Of a DNA stretch of 64,000 nucleotides, positions 20,023 to 31,271 are shown piece after piece (position 1 is the stretch's first letter; each line of letters starts with the position of its first letter). This stretch comes from Neoarius graeffei (Eukaryota > Chordata > Actinopteri > Siluriformes > Ariidae), in contig NC_083578.1 of the NCBI RefSeq assembly GCF_027579695.1, forward strand, positions 5,932,460 to 5,996,459, in the 5' to 3' direction. Position numbers and translations under genes: made by a program. The notes under the pieces are model-generated. The model was not told where the DNA came from and searched no databases. It saw only the letters and a list, made by a program, of their open reading frames with translations.

Positions 20023-22696
20023 TCAGATAAAAGCACCAAATACCTGTTTGCATCTCGGTGTAAAAAAAATGAACTGTGTACACACTGACTTCTTAGTTAA
20101 GAGGTCCAATTTGTCCTGATGTATGTGACACACTGCAACATGGTTCAGCCTCTGCTGTGTCATAGTTGTGCGTAACCAAGTCTTTAATCGTCTAAGAGCA
20201 CTAAAGCTCCTCTCTGCCTCAGAGGACGAGACTGGTACCACAAGGAGTAACCTCATCAGAGTTTCAATTTCAGTGAATAAGCTTCACACCTCTAATGGCA
20301 AACCTTGGAGAATGTTTGTAGCCTCTCCACAGGAACTGTACATGTAATTATGTTTGAACATGGGTAGCTGGATTTCCAGCAGCTGGGCATTAATTTCTGG
20401 ATAGTCATGAACCACCGGGTCAATATTTCCAGAAAGCAAGGTGTTCTCCAGCTTTTGCAGGGTAAGAAGACCACCCTGCTGGAAACATTCTGTGAACTGT
20501 GTGTGAATGGTGTCAAGTAGCTTATAAAACTCAACTCTGTAGTATTCCATAAGAGTTTTAGGAATGAAACCACTTGATTCTCCACTATTGCACTTGGGTG
20601 GTTGTTGAACTCTTGGCATTGTTATAGGTTCTAAGTCTAAAGAATTCACAACTGTAGATGCCTTCTCAAAAAGGCTTCGGAAGGCCTCATCACTTCTCTT
20701 GCCATTGAGAGTAGACTGAACCTTACAAACAGCAGCCTGCATACCAGAAACAGTCTGTGTCCTTCTCTGAAGAGAACTGTTGAGCCACTCTAGCTCTCCA
20801 ACAACCGCTTGTGCCATCACAAGACCAAGTACAGTACTGCCTTTCATAAACTGCTGAAACAGACCATTTGCAGTAGTTGCAGTGGGAAAGTCAGTCCTTG
20901 CCATTTCCTCTAAGGCAGTGAGGATAGAATCATACTGTGTTAAAACAGAATGGATGGCACCATGTCTAACAGTCCACCTAGTTTCACACAGTGGTTTCAG
21001 GGCACTTGGGGTTCCATGGTCAGATATCGCTATCTGATGAAACATCTGTTTGAATTTGCCGGACTGTCCACACAAAACTCCTAATTGATGAACCCAATCA
21101 AGGGCATCTCACACAACTCTAGAAGCTGTGCATACCTTCTGTGCTATCAAATTCACACAGTGTGCTCCACAGTGCACATACAAAGCTAGTGGCTGTTTCT
21201 CCCTAATAAGAGCCTGTGTACCAGAACATTTGCCAGACATATTCGCTGTGCCATCGTATGTCTGCCCACACAGTGCTGACAATAGCAAATTTAGTCTGCA
21301 AAGTACATCTAATGCTACTTTTGCAAGATACTCTCCTGTTGTTTCAGGCACTGAATGCATCCCAATAAATTCCTCATGAGGATTTAAGTCATGATCCACA
21401 TAACGAAGACATACAGATTCTTGTTCTTGACCTGATATGTCTTGTGTCCCATCAACAATCAAGGCAAACTGTGTGACTGGGAGGCATCGAATAGTGTCAG
21501 CTGTTCCTCTTATAATGTCATTGCTCATTATGCCTAGTATTTCGTTCTGAATGAGAGGACTTGTGTAATCCTGCTTGTGTGTCTCTAACCACTTCTGAAA
21601 AGCAGGGTCATCTTCTGCCTTGTCTTTAAGATGTTGGGATAGATTACCCTTTTCTTCCACATGACCTCGTAGAACTAAACCTTGCCGAGCTAAGTATTTG
21701 ATGGAGCCTACAATCTTCAACAATCCATACCTTGCTTCCTCCTGTTGTCTGGCAACAGCTGAAGAAAGCTGTGAAGCTACAGTGTTCCCTTTTTGTGCAT
21801 AGATGTTCATAGCATGGATATGCAACTGACTTTTTGCATGTTCTGAGAACCTCTGGATAGCCTTTTTCCAATTTCTAAAGCCTGCACTCACAAAGGCAGG
21901 GTCACACTTACTTGAAAATGTTGACTGATTCAAAAAAACTTTGGCACAGTGAAAATATATGTATGACCCCTTGTAAGGTAGCACTGTAATGCAACCAAGG
22001 AAAAGTTGTGAAGCATTTCTGTTGAAAAGACAACACACATTTAGCTCGCTTCTGCACTACTATAAACTTAGGATCAGGTTGCACAGGCTTTGTGCAGGTG
22101 ATAATGTCTGAAACATCAAATCCTTCCCTGTCCCTGTTGCCGGTGTTCGACTGGTCCCTGACATGGGGCTTAAGATCCTGTGGTAAACATGACAAGAAAA
22201 CTTGTCACTCTCTGAAATAACAATCCTATTAAATGAATGTATTGTACATATCAATAACACTATTCACAGCTAAATTATGTTTCCTTGCATTCTCACCTGC
22301 TCATTTGCCTGACTGCTGCCCTCATCATGTGTCCCTCTGTGAGGAAACCACACGGACCAAATACAAATCAGTTCAGTGTCCTGACAGTGTGTGCTTGCAT
22401 GCACAATTTCGTTTTTTAAGGTCTGTTACCTGGTCATCTGTGCTCTCCCTCCCTCTCTTTGGTCACCTGACCCTCCGCTGCCTCCTATTCTCTCTCTCTT
22501 CAACTGCTGCAATTCCTCTGTCACCTCCTCCTCTCTCTTGCTCAACTGCCACACCTCCTCCGTCACCTCCTCCTCTCTCTTGCTCAACTGCCACACCTCT
22601 TCTGTCACCTCCTTCTCTCTCTCTCTCTCTCTGGCCACCTGTCTCTCTCTCATCACCTGTACCTCCTTGGCCATTTCCCTCTCTTTCCCTCTTCTC
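20023..22696 (-). pseudogene. Three-exon hAT-superfamily transposase gene (ZMYM1-like type)
   Basis: Minus strand. Exon A, 22696-22430, encodes a charged coiled coil. Exon B, 22336-22297, is 40 nt. Exon C runs from 22177 to about 20023. Acceptors (ATATATCAG, TTTCCTCACAG, TTTACCACAG) and donors (GTAACA, GTGAGA) are canonical, and the frame runs open through A-B-C. Exon C has a zinc-finger-like start (around FTTFPWLHYSA ... FHC), the block FVSAGFRNWKKAIQRF, the catalytic region with FALIVDGTQDISGQEQ and YDGTANMSG, and the C-terminal dimerisation block SSSEAERSFSALRRLKTWLR. Breaks: a frame change near 21972, and TGA stops near 21107 and 20282. It would excise and insert hAT DNA. The copy is only lightly damaged. 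Confidence 0.85.
22430..22696 (-). repeat. First exon of the hAT gene, with 42-bp in-frame tandem repeats
   Basis: The exon holds a tandem repeat with a 42-bp unit (about 22510-22625) that encodes 14-residue, two-heptad units (EEVTEEVWQLSKRE and variants). This predicts a coiled coil. The repeat length keeps the frame. A plus-strand Ser/Pro-rich ORF here is the shadow. Confidence 0.7.
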
Positions 22697-22699
22697 CTG

Positions 22700-23083
22700 A
22701 TATATAAAAAAATCTCAGTTAATGTTCAAATGGTTGAGGGAGGGGGTATATCCACATCAGTTTTGGAGAATGCATGTTCCCTCACAAAAAAGTTGGAAAG
22801 CATTTTAAATAGCTTTTGCCGTCTTACTAGCATATTAAGATTGCTAAAAAAAAAAAAAACATTTTTAAATGTTGTTTCAGTGTTTCCCACATAATTTTAC
22901 TGTCATACTGTAATATTCAGCCTACATTCTTTTTGCAATGTTATACTTTAGGTATTTCATTTTCCTGGTTAGAATGCTCACATGAATTTACCTGGGTTTG
23001 AAATTTGTCAAACCCATGAGGAAAATATTACTCATTTTATTATTTCAAGATTTTATTGTGTCAAGAGAGGAGTTTTCTTAGTG
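22700..23083. other. Probable 5' flank of the hAT gene
   Basis: AT-rich sequence with an A-run at 22847-22859. No ORF. The hAT terminus was not identified. Confidence 0.4.
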
Positions 23084-23088
23084 ACCAC

Positions 23089-23396
23089 TGTAACGGTTCA
23101 GTATTGGTGGGAGGAGCACAGAGGACGGCAGGACAGAGATCAGGTTCACAATAGCATTTATTGCTAGACTTTTCAGCTTAACAACGTTCCACACTCAAAC
23201 AGACACACACAACTGGCATCTTGTTCAGGGCTGAGCTCCTTCCGCTCTCGCTCTCCCTCCTGATATAGGGTGCGGTCACTGGGAAGACACACAAACACAG
23301 GTTAATTGCTCTCAGGTGTAGTGATTCTGCCACTTACCTTCCCTGACTCCGCCCTCCTGTCACAGACCGGCGCTTGACCACGCCCCCGCTGCCACA
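23089..23396 (-). repeat. Solo LTR of the Gmr1-like family
   Basis: A 308-bp TG...CA unit closely related to the LTRs at 28678 and 33292 (shared CAGGTGTAGTGATTCTGCCA and the downstream GC-rich end). It is flanked by a perfect 5-bp duplication ACCAC (23084-23088 and 23397-23401). No internal sequence adjoins, so it arose by LTR-LTR recombination. Confidence 0.92.
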
Positions 23397-23713
23397 ACCA
23401 CTTTAATGCTGTGATTGTAGATAATTAACAAGCTAAATGTCAGACATGCTAGTTAACATCAAAGTTTGCAGTGACTTGGGTTGGAAGACACCAGTAAATA
23501 GGGCAAACATTTCCTTTCCCTTACATTAGATTTTTTTACACCCATTGTTTTACATTAAATCTTTCGGATTTTTTGCATAAACTATTGAACAACTAACCAG
23601 ATGTTTCTGGTAATCCTCAACACACCGTTTCAGTCATAGACTGCATCCTTGTCTTTTGTACCTTGGAGCTAGCCTACTCACATGCACCGTCATTCACCGT
23701 GTGTCTGTATGTT

Positions 23714-25038
23714 CCTGTGTCTGAAATCACTCGATCATTCACTATTCACTATCTAGGGAATTCTGTATAAAGGAATATATAGTGAGCTCATTGGTAAAAT
23801 GGAGGGAAAAAAACAAAATCCCACTTTCAAGGCAAGGCAAGGCAAGTTTATTTATATAGCACATTTCATACACAATGGCAGTTCAATGTGTTTTACAGAA
23901 GTAAAAATAAAAACAGTAAACAATAGAGAAATAAAATTACATAAAATAATTTTATTTTTATTCTAAAATAATTAATTAAAAGAATTAAAAGAAAATAATA
24001 ATAATTAAACAATAGTAGAAATAAAATAATAAAATGCCAAAAAGAAGAGAAAAAAAGAAACCAGCAGAATAAAATAGAATAAAGTTAAAGTAAATTTAAA
24101 ACATGCAGAGAAAGTAAAGATTATAAAAAATGTAAAGAAGACAATATTAATTATTTAACAGAAAGCATCTGAAAACAGCTTGGTCTTTAACCTAGATTTG
24201 AAGCTGCCAACAGCAGGAGCATTTTTAATGTCCTCTGGCAGTTGGTTCCATAGCTGCACTGCATAGTAGCTAAAAGCTGCTTCACCACACTTTGTTTTAA
24301 CAACTGGTTTTAATAGTAAATTTTTCTGTTGCGATCTGGTAGATCTGATTGGGTTAGGCCGCTGCAACATATCAGAGAGGTAATTGGGCCCTGTACCATT
24401 TAGAGATTTGTATACCAGCAGCAATACTTTAAAGTCAATTCTGTAGCTTACTGGAAGCCAGTGAAGGGACCTTAGAATTGGAGTAATGTGCTCTGTTCTT
24501 TTTGTTTCAGACACTACTCCACCCTGATGGTGTTTATGTCATTACTGTCGCCCGATTAAAATATGCCAGATCAGTCAGCTGGTGGGTTTCAAAATAATAA
24601 ACACATGCATGTATTTAAGTGATAAACCCATATTATACTGGGTGTATTTCCCACATTAATCAATACAAAGTACCTGCAGCTTTCACTTCTTTTAAATCAA
24701 GGCTGAATCCTTTCTTTCTTCTTTGCCGCTGCCTTTTATTCAATCACATTTGAGGCTTTTGATGAATTCCTCGCTCTGCACTGTCACTTTTATTCTTGCA
24801 TTTTATCTTTATTCTATTTTAGCTTTTTTCTATCCTCTTACTATTTTTAATTGTGCTTGAATGCCCGTTTATAATGTTAGTGCCCGTCGGTTGTTCACTA
24901 CTTTTCACGGTGCATTGTGGGATACTATGAGTCCACTATATAGGGTGTAATAATTCTCACTATACATTCAGACAGCACTACAAAATGGCGAACTCAATAT
25001 GTAATTCACTATACAGTGAGTGATTTCGGACACATGTA
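23714..25038. mobile_element. MITE with TGTGTC(T/C)GAAATCACTC ends, split by a LINE
   Basis: The left end TGTGTCTGAAATCACTC (23716) is matched inverted by GAGTGATTTCGGACACA (ending near 25034). The interior repeats the theme of TTCACTATA motifs. A LINE tail sits at 23829-24507. The target duplication is not clear. Confidence 0.65.
23829..24507 (-). mobile_element. L2-like LINE, 3' tail with ORF2 C-terminus (copy A)
   Basis: The minus strand encodes the ORF2 C-terminus (HITPILRSLHWLPVSYRIDF ... AVQLWNQLPEDIKNA ... DAFC) followed by an A-rich 3' region ending in CAAGG repeats. It matches the longer copy B at 47802-49088. The 5' truncation is typical of LINE insertion. Confidence 0.85.
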
Positions 25039-25103
25039 GTATATTTTCTGTAATTATATTAGAATTAAAGTTATTTATTTATAACTTCATATAAACCACA
25101 AAG

Positions 25104-25471
25104 GGTGTAGTGGTTAGCGCTGTTGCCTCACAGCAAGAAGGTCCGGGTTTGAGCCCCGTGGCCGGCGAGGGCCTTTCTGTGCGGAGTTTGCATGTTCTCC
25201 CCGTGTCTGCATGGGTTTCCTCCGGGTGCTCCGGTTTCCCCCACAGTCCAAAGACATGCAGGTTAGGTTAACTGGTGACTCTAAATTGACCGTAGATGTG
25301 AATGTGAGTGTGAATGGTTGTCTGTGTCTATGTGTCAGCCCTGTGATGACCTGGCGACTTGTCCAGGGTGTACCCCGCCTTTCGCCTGTAGTCAGCTGGG
25401 ATAGGCTCCAGCTTGCCTGTGACCCTGTAGAACAGGATAAAGTGGCTAGAGATCATGAGATGAGATGAGAT
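25104..25471 (+). mobile_element. tRNA-derived SINE (Mermaid-type), copy 3
   Basis: Lacks the first few bases of the head but keeps both Pol III boxes and the TGAGATGAGATGAGA tail. Confidence 0.88.
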
Positions 25472-25929
25472 GCATATTTTTTTTTCTTTTTTCCTTCAGG
25501 TTGTTCTGTAATGTACTGTGGTGCTCTGGTGGTAAGTAATAAGTTGATGTACTTGAAACAAAATTGAATTGTGTGTGTTTGTGATTTTTAAAGCTGAAAT
25601 AGGTCATTTCAGTTTGTCTATTTACCTTTTGTGCCACAGCTTATACTGCTGTGTTGTGGATCATAATGTTGATTTCAGTTTGTTGTCTTTGCAGATACCA
25701 TCATGTTATAATGGAGACTGTGATAAGATTGGAGCTTTTACATGTTATTTTATGTTTACTTTTAATGCCAATATTTCATGTTTTCTTTGAATAAATTGGT
25801 ATTAAGTTATGGATATAATTGTGTTTTGTGGTTTGTTTGTTTTTTTCCCCCCTGCAAACAGATTAAGTTTTGTGTCATAGCTCTACATGGTGAGCCATAA
25901 CACTGGGACTACCTGTACACAGGTAGATC
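25472..25929. other. AT-rich spacer
   Basis: No supported gene. AATAAA motifs occur near 25790 but without a gene upstream. Confidence 0.4.
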
Positions 25930-26214
25930 ATGTGTAACACTGGTAAGAGTCAGTTAAAAATCAACACTCTTTGGAGTAATTTCTTAATCAACATGTAGTG
26001 TTAAGTACGTTTAACACTGGAAAAGTTATTTCTTAACACTTAACTCTTCAGTGTTGAATGTGAATAACACTATGGGTGTTATTTCTCACATAGTGTAAAA
26101 CTTGATTGATACTTCGTAGTGTAGTGTAAAATATTAACTCTTACCAGAGTAAAATTGACTCTGGAAATTTAACTCTATGTTCAGTGTAGATTTTACACTT
26201 TCTGTAAATATCAG
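25930..26214. mobile_element. MITE with AACACT(C/G) motifs, left part
   Basis: Dense GTGTTAA/TTAACACT motifs. A similar end appears at 27800-27876 (TATTAACACTGGTGATTTTAC). The two parts are separated by the hAT-like element. Confidence 0.45.
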
Positions 26215-27793
26215 TGTTTTCCCCAGAAAAAAATTAAAGCCCTAAATTCTGGCATGATAATACATAGACAATTGAGTGCCAAAGGCACAAAGCGAAACTA
26301 GGGGGGGTCCGGGGGCATGCCCCCCCGGAAAATCTTTTGAAAACAGGTGCTCTCAGGTGCATTTTCAGGGTCTCTGAGAGGTTTTAGATACATGATTATA
26401 GGACAGATTTTACCAGTGTTTCAATGATTTCTGACCTAAATAGTATTAATGTAGACACATTTGAAATTTCACCTTAAAGTTCAACATGCAAGTTAAACTG
26501 TTTTGTTATCGATTACTGAGGTCTACAATAGATTGAAAATCTACGGGGATCCCTTAATTATCTATGATCAAGTAGTGTTGTAATAAAAATGTGCATGAAA
26601 ATATGAACAGTGTTTTGCTCCATCTTATGCAATCCAGTGAAGAGAATCGATCATCATGACCTCCTGTTGATCACAAAGGGATCTGAACCTAAGACCTGCC
26701 ACCTTAAAATAAGTTGCTGTATTACTATAACTGTAATGATTTAGAATGTTTCTGATGCAATTACCATAATACCGGTATATGTATAACTAAGGTACACTGA
26801 AAAGAAAAGTAAGGCAACTGCATATTATAAAGTTTAAATTTTGGCACTTTATTAAATGGACTAGATTAAGATTAAAACATATTTAAAGGAAAAGAAAACT
26901 TAATTCATACATTTAAGTTTGCAGAAAGATTATGTACTTATAAACACATTCATGAAGAGAATTTGTTAATAAGTGTGAAATGTAGCATAAGTTTGAATAA
27001 TAATGATAAGCGTATTTGGCAGTGTGATGTCAATGTGAGCCTTTAACAAAAGAATAATCCAGAGCCGTCTTTTGTTAAATGGATCCCAGTGACATCACAC
27101 TGCCAAAAATACTAATGATTATTATTTGAAATGATGCTATATTTGACACATTTGGACAACTTCGCTTCATGAGAGTGTTTATAAGTACATAATCTTTCTG
27201 CAAACCCAAACTAATGAATTAAGTTTTCTACTCCTTTAAAGCAGATTAATTCTCCTTGGCTTTTGGCCCAATGTTGGGCAGCCCTCTCATAGTCCATCTC
27301 GCTGTCATCCATGCTGATGTGGATCAAATTGTCCAGCAAGTCTTCTCCTAGTTTATTAAAATCAGTTGGCTTTGTCTGTCTGGTGGGGGACAACATCGGC
27401 AGCCAACAAGATTGCTTGTAATGAATTGGAAAATTCCGGGATGTCTGACATTTTCTTTCGATATTTTTATTGGACGGTTTGAACACGTGATCTTGACGTA
27501 GCCATCAGATTACATTTTGTTTACATCATACCACGCGGACATATTACTTTGACAGAATCAACATAAACACTGGAAAAAAAAACAAAAAATGCTTGTTTAA
27601 CACAAATATCAATCAGTATGTAAATGGATCTGTTATTTGCTCTCCTATGTATCTAGTTACTTGTGGGTAGGAAATGTAACGTATCGGTATAAATCTAGGC
27701 GTATCGGATTTTAACTAAAGCGACTAAGCGTATTGGCAGGCAGAGCAAGCGGATCAGGCCCGATACGCTAAAACGCTTTGGGGAAAACCATGA
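26215..27793. mobile_element. hAT-like non-autonomous element
   Basis: The left end CAGTGTTTTCCCCA is mirrored by GGGGAAAACCATG at the right end. It contains a palindromic G/C stretch near 26306-26332 (GGGGGCATGCCCCC) and the foldback at 26882-27240. A clean 8-bp target duplication was not found. A minus-strand reading at 27211-27486 has no recognised domain. Confidence 0.5.
26882..27240. repeat. Long foldback (inverted repeat), 14-base loop
   Basis: Arms 26882-27053 and 27068-27240 are near-complementary over about 170 bp, from TTTAAAGGA at the outside to TTTAACAAAAGA at the inside. Transcribed, it would form a long hairpin. Confidence 0.85.
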
Positions 27794-27799
27794 GATAGG

Positions 27800-27876
27800 G
27801 ACCATATGTTCACTGAGGTAGTGTTGAAATTAACTCTTTAAGTGTTATATTAACACTGGTGATTTTACTGTGAAGT
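27800..27876. mobile_element. MITE with AACACT motifs, right part
   Basis: Short AT-rich end with TTATATTAACACTGG, adjoining the Tc1-like element X. Confidence 0.4.
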
Positions 27877-28677
27877 GATGAAGTGTTTCAGGTGTTATTT
27901 TTGTCCCATTCTTCCTGTAAACAGGTCTTAAAGTGTGTAACAGTTCGGGGTCATCATTGTCATGTTTTTCATTTCTAAATTCTCTACACATTCTCTATTG
28001 GGGACAGAGGGGACACGCCCTCTTCTTCCACAGCCAAGCCTTTGTAATGTGAGCAGAATGTGGTTTTGCATTGTCTTGTTGAAATTTCCCTGGAAAAGAC
28101 GTCGTCTTGTAGGCAGCAGATGTTGCTCCAAAATCTCAGTGTACTTTTCTGCATTAATGCTCCATCACAGAAGTGTAAGTTACCTTCGCCGAGGGCACTG
28201 ACCCAACCCCATACCATGACACACCCTGGTTTTTGGACTTGTTCCTGGTAACAGTCTGGATGGTCCTTTTCCTCTTTGGTTCTGATCACACGGTGTCCAT
28301 TTCTTACATAAAAGAACTGGAATATTGATACATCTGACCACAAAACCTGTTTCCACTGTGTGATGGTCCATCCCAGACACCTCCGAGCCCAGAGAAGCCG
28401 ATGGCACTTTTGAACACCGTTAACATAAGGCTTCCTTTTTGCACAGTGAAGTTTTAACTGGTGTTTGTGGATGTAACTCTGTATTGTAGCTTGATAAAGG
28501 TTTGGAAAAGTAATCCTGAACCCATGTGGTTCTATCAGCTGTAGATGAATGACAGTTCTTGATGCAGTGAGGGATCAGAGATCACGGGGGTTCAGATTAA
28601 GCTTGTGCCCTTTATACACCGAAATCCCTGCAGATTCCTTGAATCTTTTAATGATATTATGCACCGTAGAGGGTGAA
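27877..28677 (-). pseudogene. Tc1-like element X, transposase part 1
   Basis: The minus strand encodes Tc1 transposase blocks in shifting frames: WSDVSIFQ, RTKEEKDHPDCYQEQVQKP, VMVWGWVSALGEGNLH. Further right come helix-turn-helix-type sequence and the target of the Gmr1-like insertion (GTGAA, 28673-28677). The element resumes at 33610 and 46177. Several frameshifts make it inactive. The left terminus is missing. Confidence 0.8.
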
Positions 28678-28988
28678 TGTAACAGTTCTAATGAAGGGCT
28701 GGAGGACAGAGGACAGCAGGACAGAGATCAGGTTTGCAAATACGGCTTTTATTGCCACACTTTTCAGTGAAGAAATTTCCCACTCAGACATACATCAACA
28801 CACAACCGGCGTCTGGTTCGGGATGAGCTCCTCTGCTCTCTGCTCTCCCTCTTTAAATAGCGCACGGTCACTGGGAAGACACACACAAACAGGTTAATCG
28901 ACAACAGGTGTAGTGATTCTGCCACTTACCTTCCCTGACTCCGCCCTCCTGTCACAGACCGGCGCTTGGCCACGCCCCCGCTGCCACA
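28678..28988 (-). repeat. 3' LTR of the Gmr1-like element
   Basis: Begins TGTAACAGTTC and ends GCTGCCACA on the plus strand. Pairs with 33292-33604. Confidence 0.95.
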
Positions 28989-29735
28989 TACCCCCACCGC
29001 CCGACTCAGGCCGGGCGGCCATCCGGCCTGCAGCCGACTCCCCCCCCCTTGACGGGAGAGGAAGTCCGCCACGACCATCTGCGCCCCCGGCCTGTGGACC
29101 ACCTTGAAATTAAAGGGTTGGAGTGCCAGATTCCAACGGGTGATCCGCGTGTTGGCATCCTTCATACGGTGGAGCCACTGGAGGGGCGTGTGGTCTGAAC
29201 AGAGGGTGAAAGGGCGCCCCAGCAGGTAGTAACGGAGGGCGAGGACTGCCCACTTGATTGCCAGACACTCTTTTTCTATGGTGCTGTAGTGCCCCTCATG
29301 CACCGACAGCTTCCTGCTGATGTATAGGACTGGGCGGTCCTCCCCCTCTACCTCCTGGAACAAAACCGCCCCCAGCCCTCTGTCCGACACATCGGTCTGT
29401 AATATAAAGGGGAGAGAAAAGTCAGGGGAGAGTAAAAGTGGCCCCCCACACAGTGCGTCCTTTACCTCAGAAAAAGCCCGCTGGCATTGCTCTGTCCACT
29501 GGACCAGATCTGGTGCCCCCTTTTTAGTGAGATCAGTCAGCAGGCTGGTGACGTCCGAATAATTAGGTATAAACCGCGGATAATAGCCAGCCAGCCCCAG
29601 GAACTGTCTCACCCCCTTTTTGGTCTTGAGCCTCGGGCAGGCTGCAATTGCTGCAGTCTTGTTAATTTGGGGCCGCACCTGCCCGTTGCCCAAGTGGAAG
29701 CCCAGATACCGTACTTCCACCCGCCCAAATTGCAC
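28989..29735 (-). pseudogene. Gmr1-like reverse transcriptase thumb and RNase H
   Basis: The minus-strand reading has VRYLGFHLGNGQVRPQINK, a connection region (FLGLAGYYPRFIPNYS) and RNase H (LQTDVSDRGLGAVLFQ, YSTIEKECLAIKWAVLALRYY, CSDHTPLQWLHRM). It closes Pol just before the LTR. The reading enters after a frame change near 29735, so it is separated from the catalytic RT part. Confidence 0.88.
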
Positions 29736-29763
29736 ACTTCTTCGGGTTGGCTGTGAGACCCGC

Positions 29764-30231
29764 TCACCTCAGCGACCTAAGGACGGCCCTCAGATGTTCG
29801 ATATGCCTCGGCCAGTCATTACTGTAGATGATAATGTCATCAAGGTAGGCGGCCGCAAAGGTGGCATGGGGGCAGAGGACCCTGTCCATCAGCCGCTGAA
29901 ACGTAGCGGGCGCCCCAAACAGCCCGAACGGAAGTGTGACGAATTGGTGTAAACCAAACGGTGTGGAAAAGGCCGTTTTTTCTCGGGATAGTGGAGTCAA
30001 GGGGATCTGCCAATATCCCTTCGTCAAATCCAGTGTCGAATAAAAGCGAGCAGTGCCGAGTCGATCAAGCAGCTCATCAATACGAGGCATTGGGTACGCG
30101 TCGAATTTAGACACCGCGTTGACTTTTCTATAGTCCACACAGAACCGGACCGACCCGTCGGCCTTGGGTACCAAGACCACCGGGCTGCTCCAGTCACTGT
30201 GGGACTCCTCGACGATGCCCATTTCGAGCAT
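29764..30231 (-). pseudogene. Gmr1-like reverse transcriptase, catalytic part
   Basis: Contains VVLVPKADGSVRFCVDYRKV, FYSTLDLTKGYWQIPL, STPFGLHQFVTLPFG and the catalytic box AAYLDDIIIYS. It lies downstream of integrase in transcription order. A TGA stop ends it at about 29764. Upstream, a frame change in an A-run and a TAA near 30235-30265 cut it off from the integrase frame. Confidence 0.9.
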
Positions 30232-30239
30232 GGTCTCAA

Positions 30240-31271
30240 GTTATTCCTGAACCACCTTTTTTTGTGTTCAGGTAACCGGTAAGGGCGGCTACGTACTACC
30301 ACCCCCGGGGGCGTCTCTATGTGGTGCTCTATGAGGTTAGTTCGACCGGGCAGGGGCGAGAACACATCCGAAAACTCGGTCTGCAACTGGGCGACCTCCG
30401 TGAGTTGGGTCGGGGAGAGGTGGTCTCCACAGGGGACCGGAGAGGTATGTGATGCCAATGCCCCTTTTTGAACCTCCGGCCCCAGCTCCGCCTTCTCCGG
30501 AACCATCGACACCAACGCCACGGGGACCTCCTCATTCCAGAGTTTAAGCAGATTGAGGTGGTAAATCTGTAGTGCCCCACCCCTGTCCGTTCGCCTCACC
30601 TTGTAGTCGACGTCCCCGACTCGCCGTGTGACCTCAAAGGGTCCTTGCCACTTGGCGATCAATTTGGAGCTCGATGTGGGCAACAGTACGAGTACCTTAT
30701 CTCCCGGTGTGAACTCCCTAAGGCGCGTACCCTTGTTGTACAGGCGGGCTTGTCGTTCTTGGGCCTGCTGCAAATTCTCCTGGGTTAGGTGGGTGAGCGT
30801 GTGGAGTTTTGTGCGCAGGTCCATAACGTACTGAATTTCGTTCTTACTTTGTGAAGGTCCCTCCTCCCAATTTTCCCACAGCATGTCTAGAATGCCGTGC
30901 GGCTTATGCCCATATAATAATTCGAACGGGGAGAACCCCGTGGAGGCTTGGGGGACCTCTTGCACTGAAAACAACAAGGGCTCAAGCCACTTATCCCAAT
31001 TACATGCATCCTCACTTACAAATTTTTTAATGATATTTTTGAGGGTGCAATTGAACTGTTCCACTAAACCGTCCATTTGTGGGTGATAAACGCTGGTGCG
31101 GATCAGCTTAATCCCCAATAACCCATACAGTTCGCGCAGTGTCCGTGACATAAATGTGGTGCCTTGATCAGTCAGAATCTCTTTCGGGATTCCAACTCGG
31201 GAGATAACGCGGAAGAGCGCCTCTGCAATACTGCGTGCTGAGATATTGTGCAGAGGCACTGCTTCCGGGTA
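30240..31271 (-). pseudogene. Gmr1-like integrase core and C-terminal part
   Basis: The reading continues in the same frame as the gag-protease ORF after a single TGA at 31272-31274. It contains ILTDQGTTFMSRTLREL (second acidic residue), SVYHPQMDGLVEQFNCTLK (third, E) and the C-terminal region with TPGDKVLVLLP and KWQGPFEVTRR, then the start of RT. The TGA looks like a CGA-to-TGA change. Confidence 0.88.

Noticed and set aside
22233-22894. Plus-strand Ser/Pro/Leu-rich ORFs of 155 and 167 codons
   Set aside because: Shadow of the low-complexity coiled-coil exon of the hAT gene, with no splice or start support.
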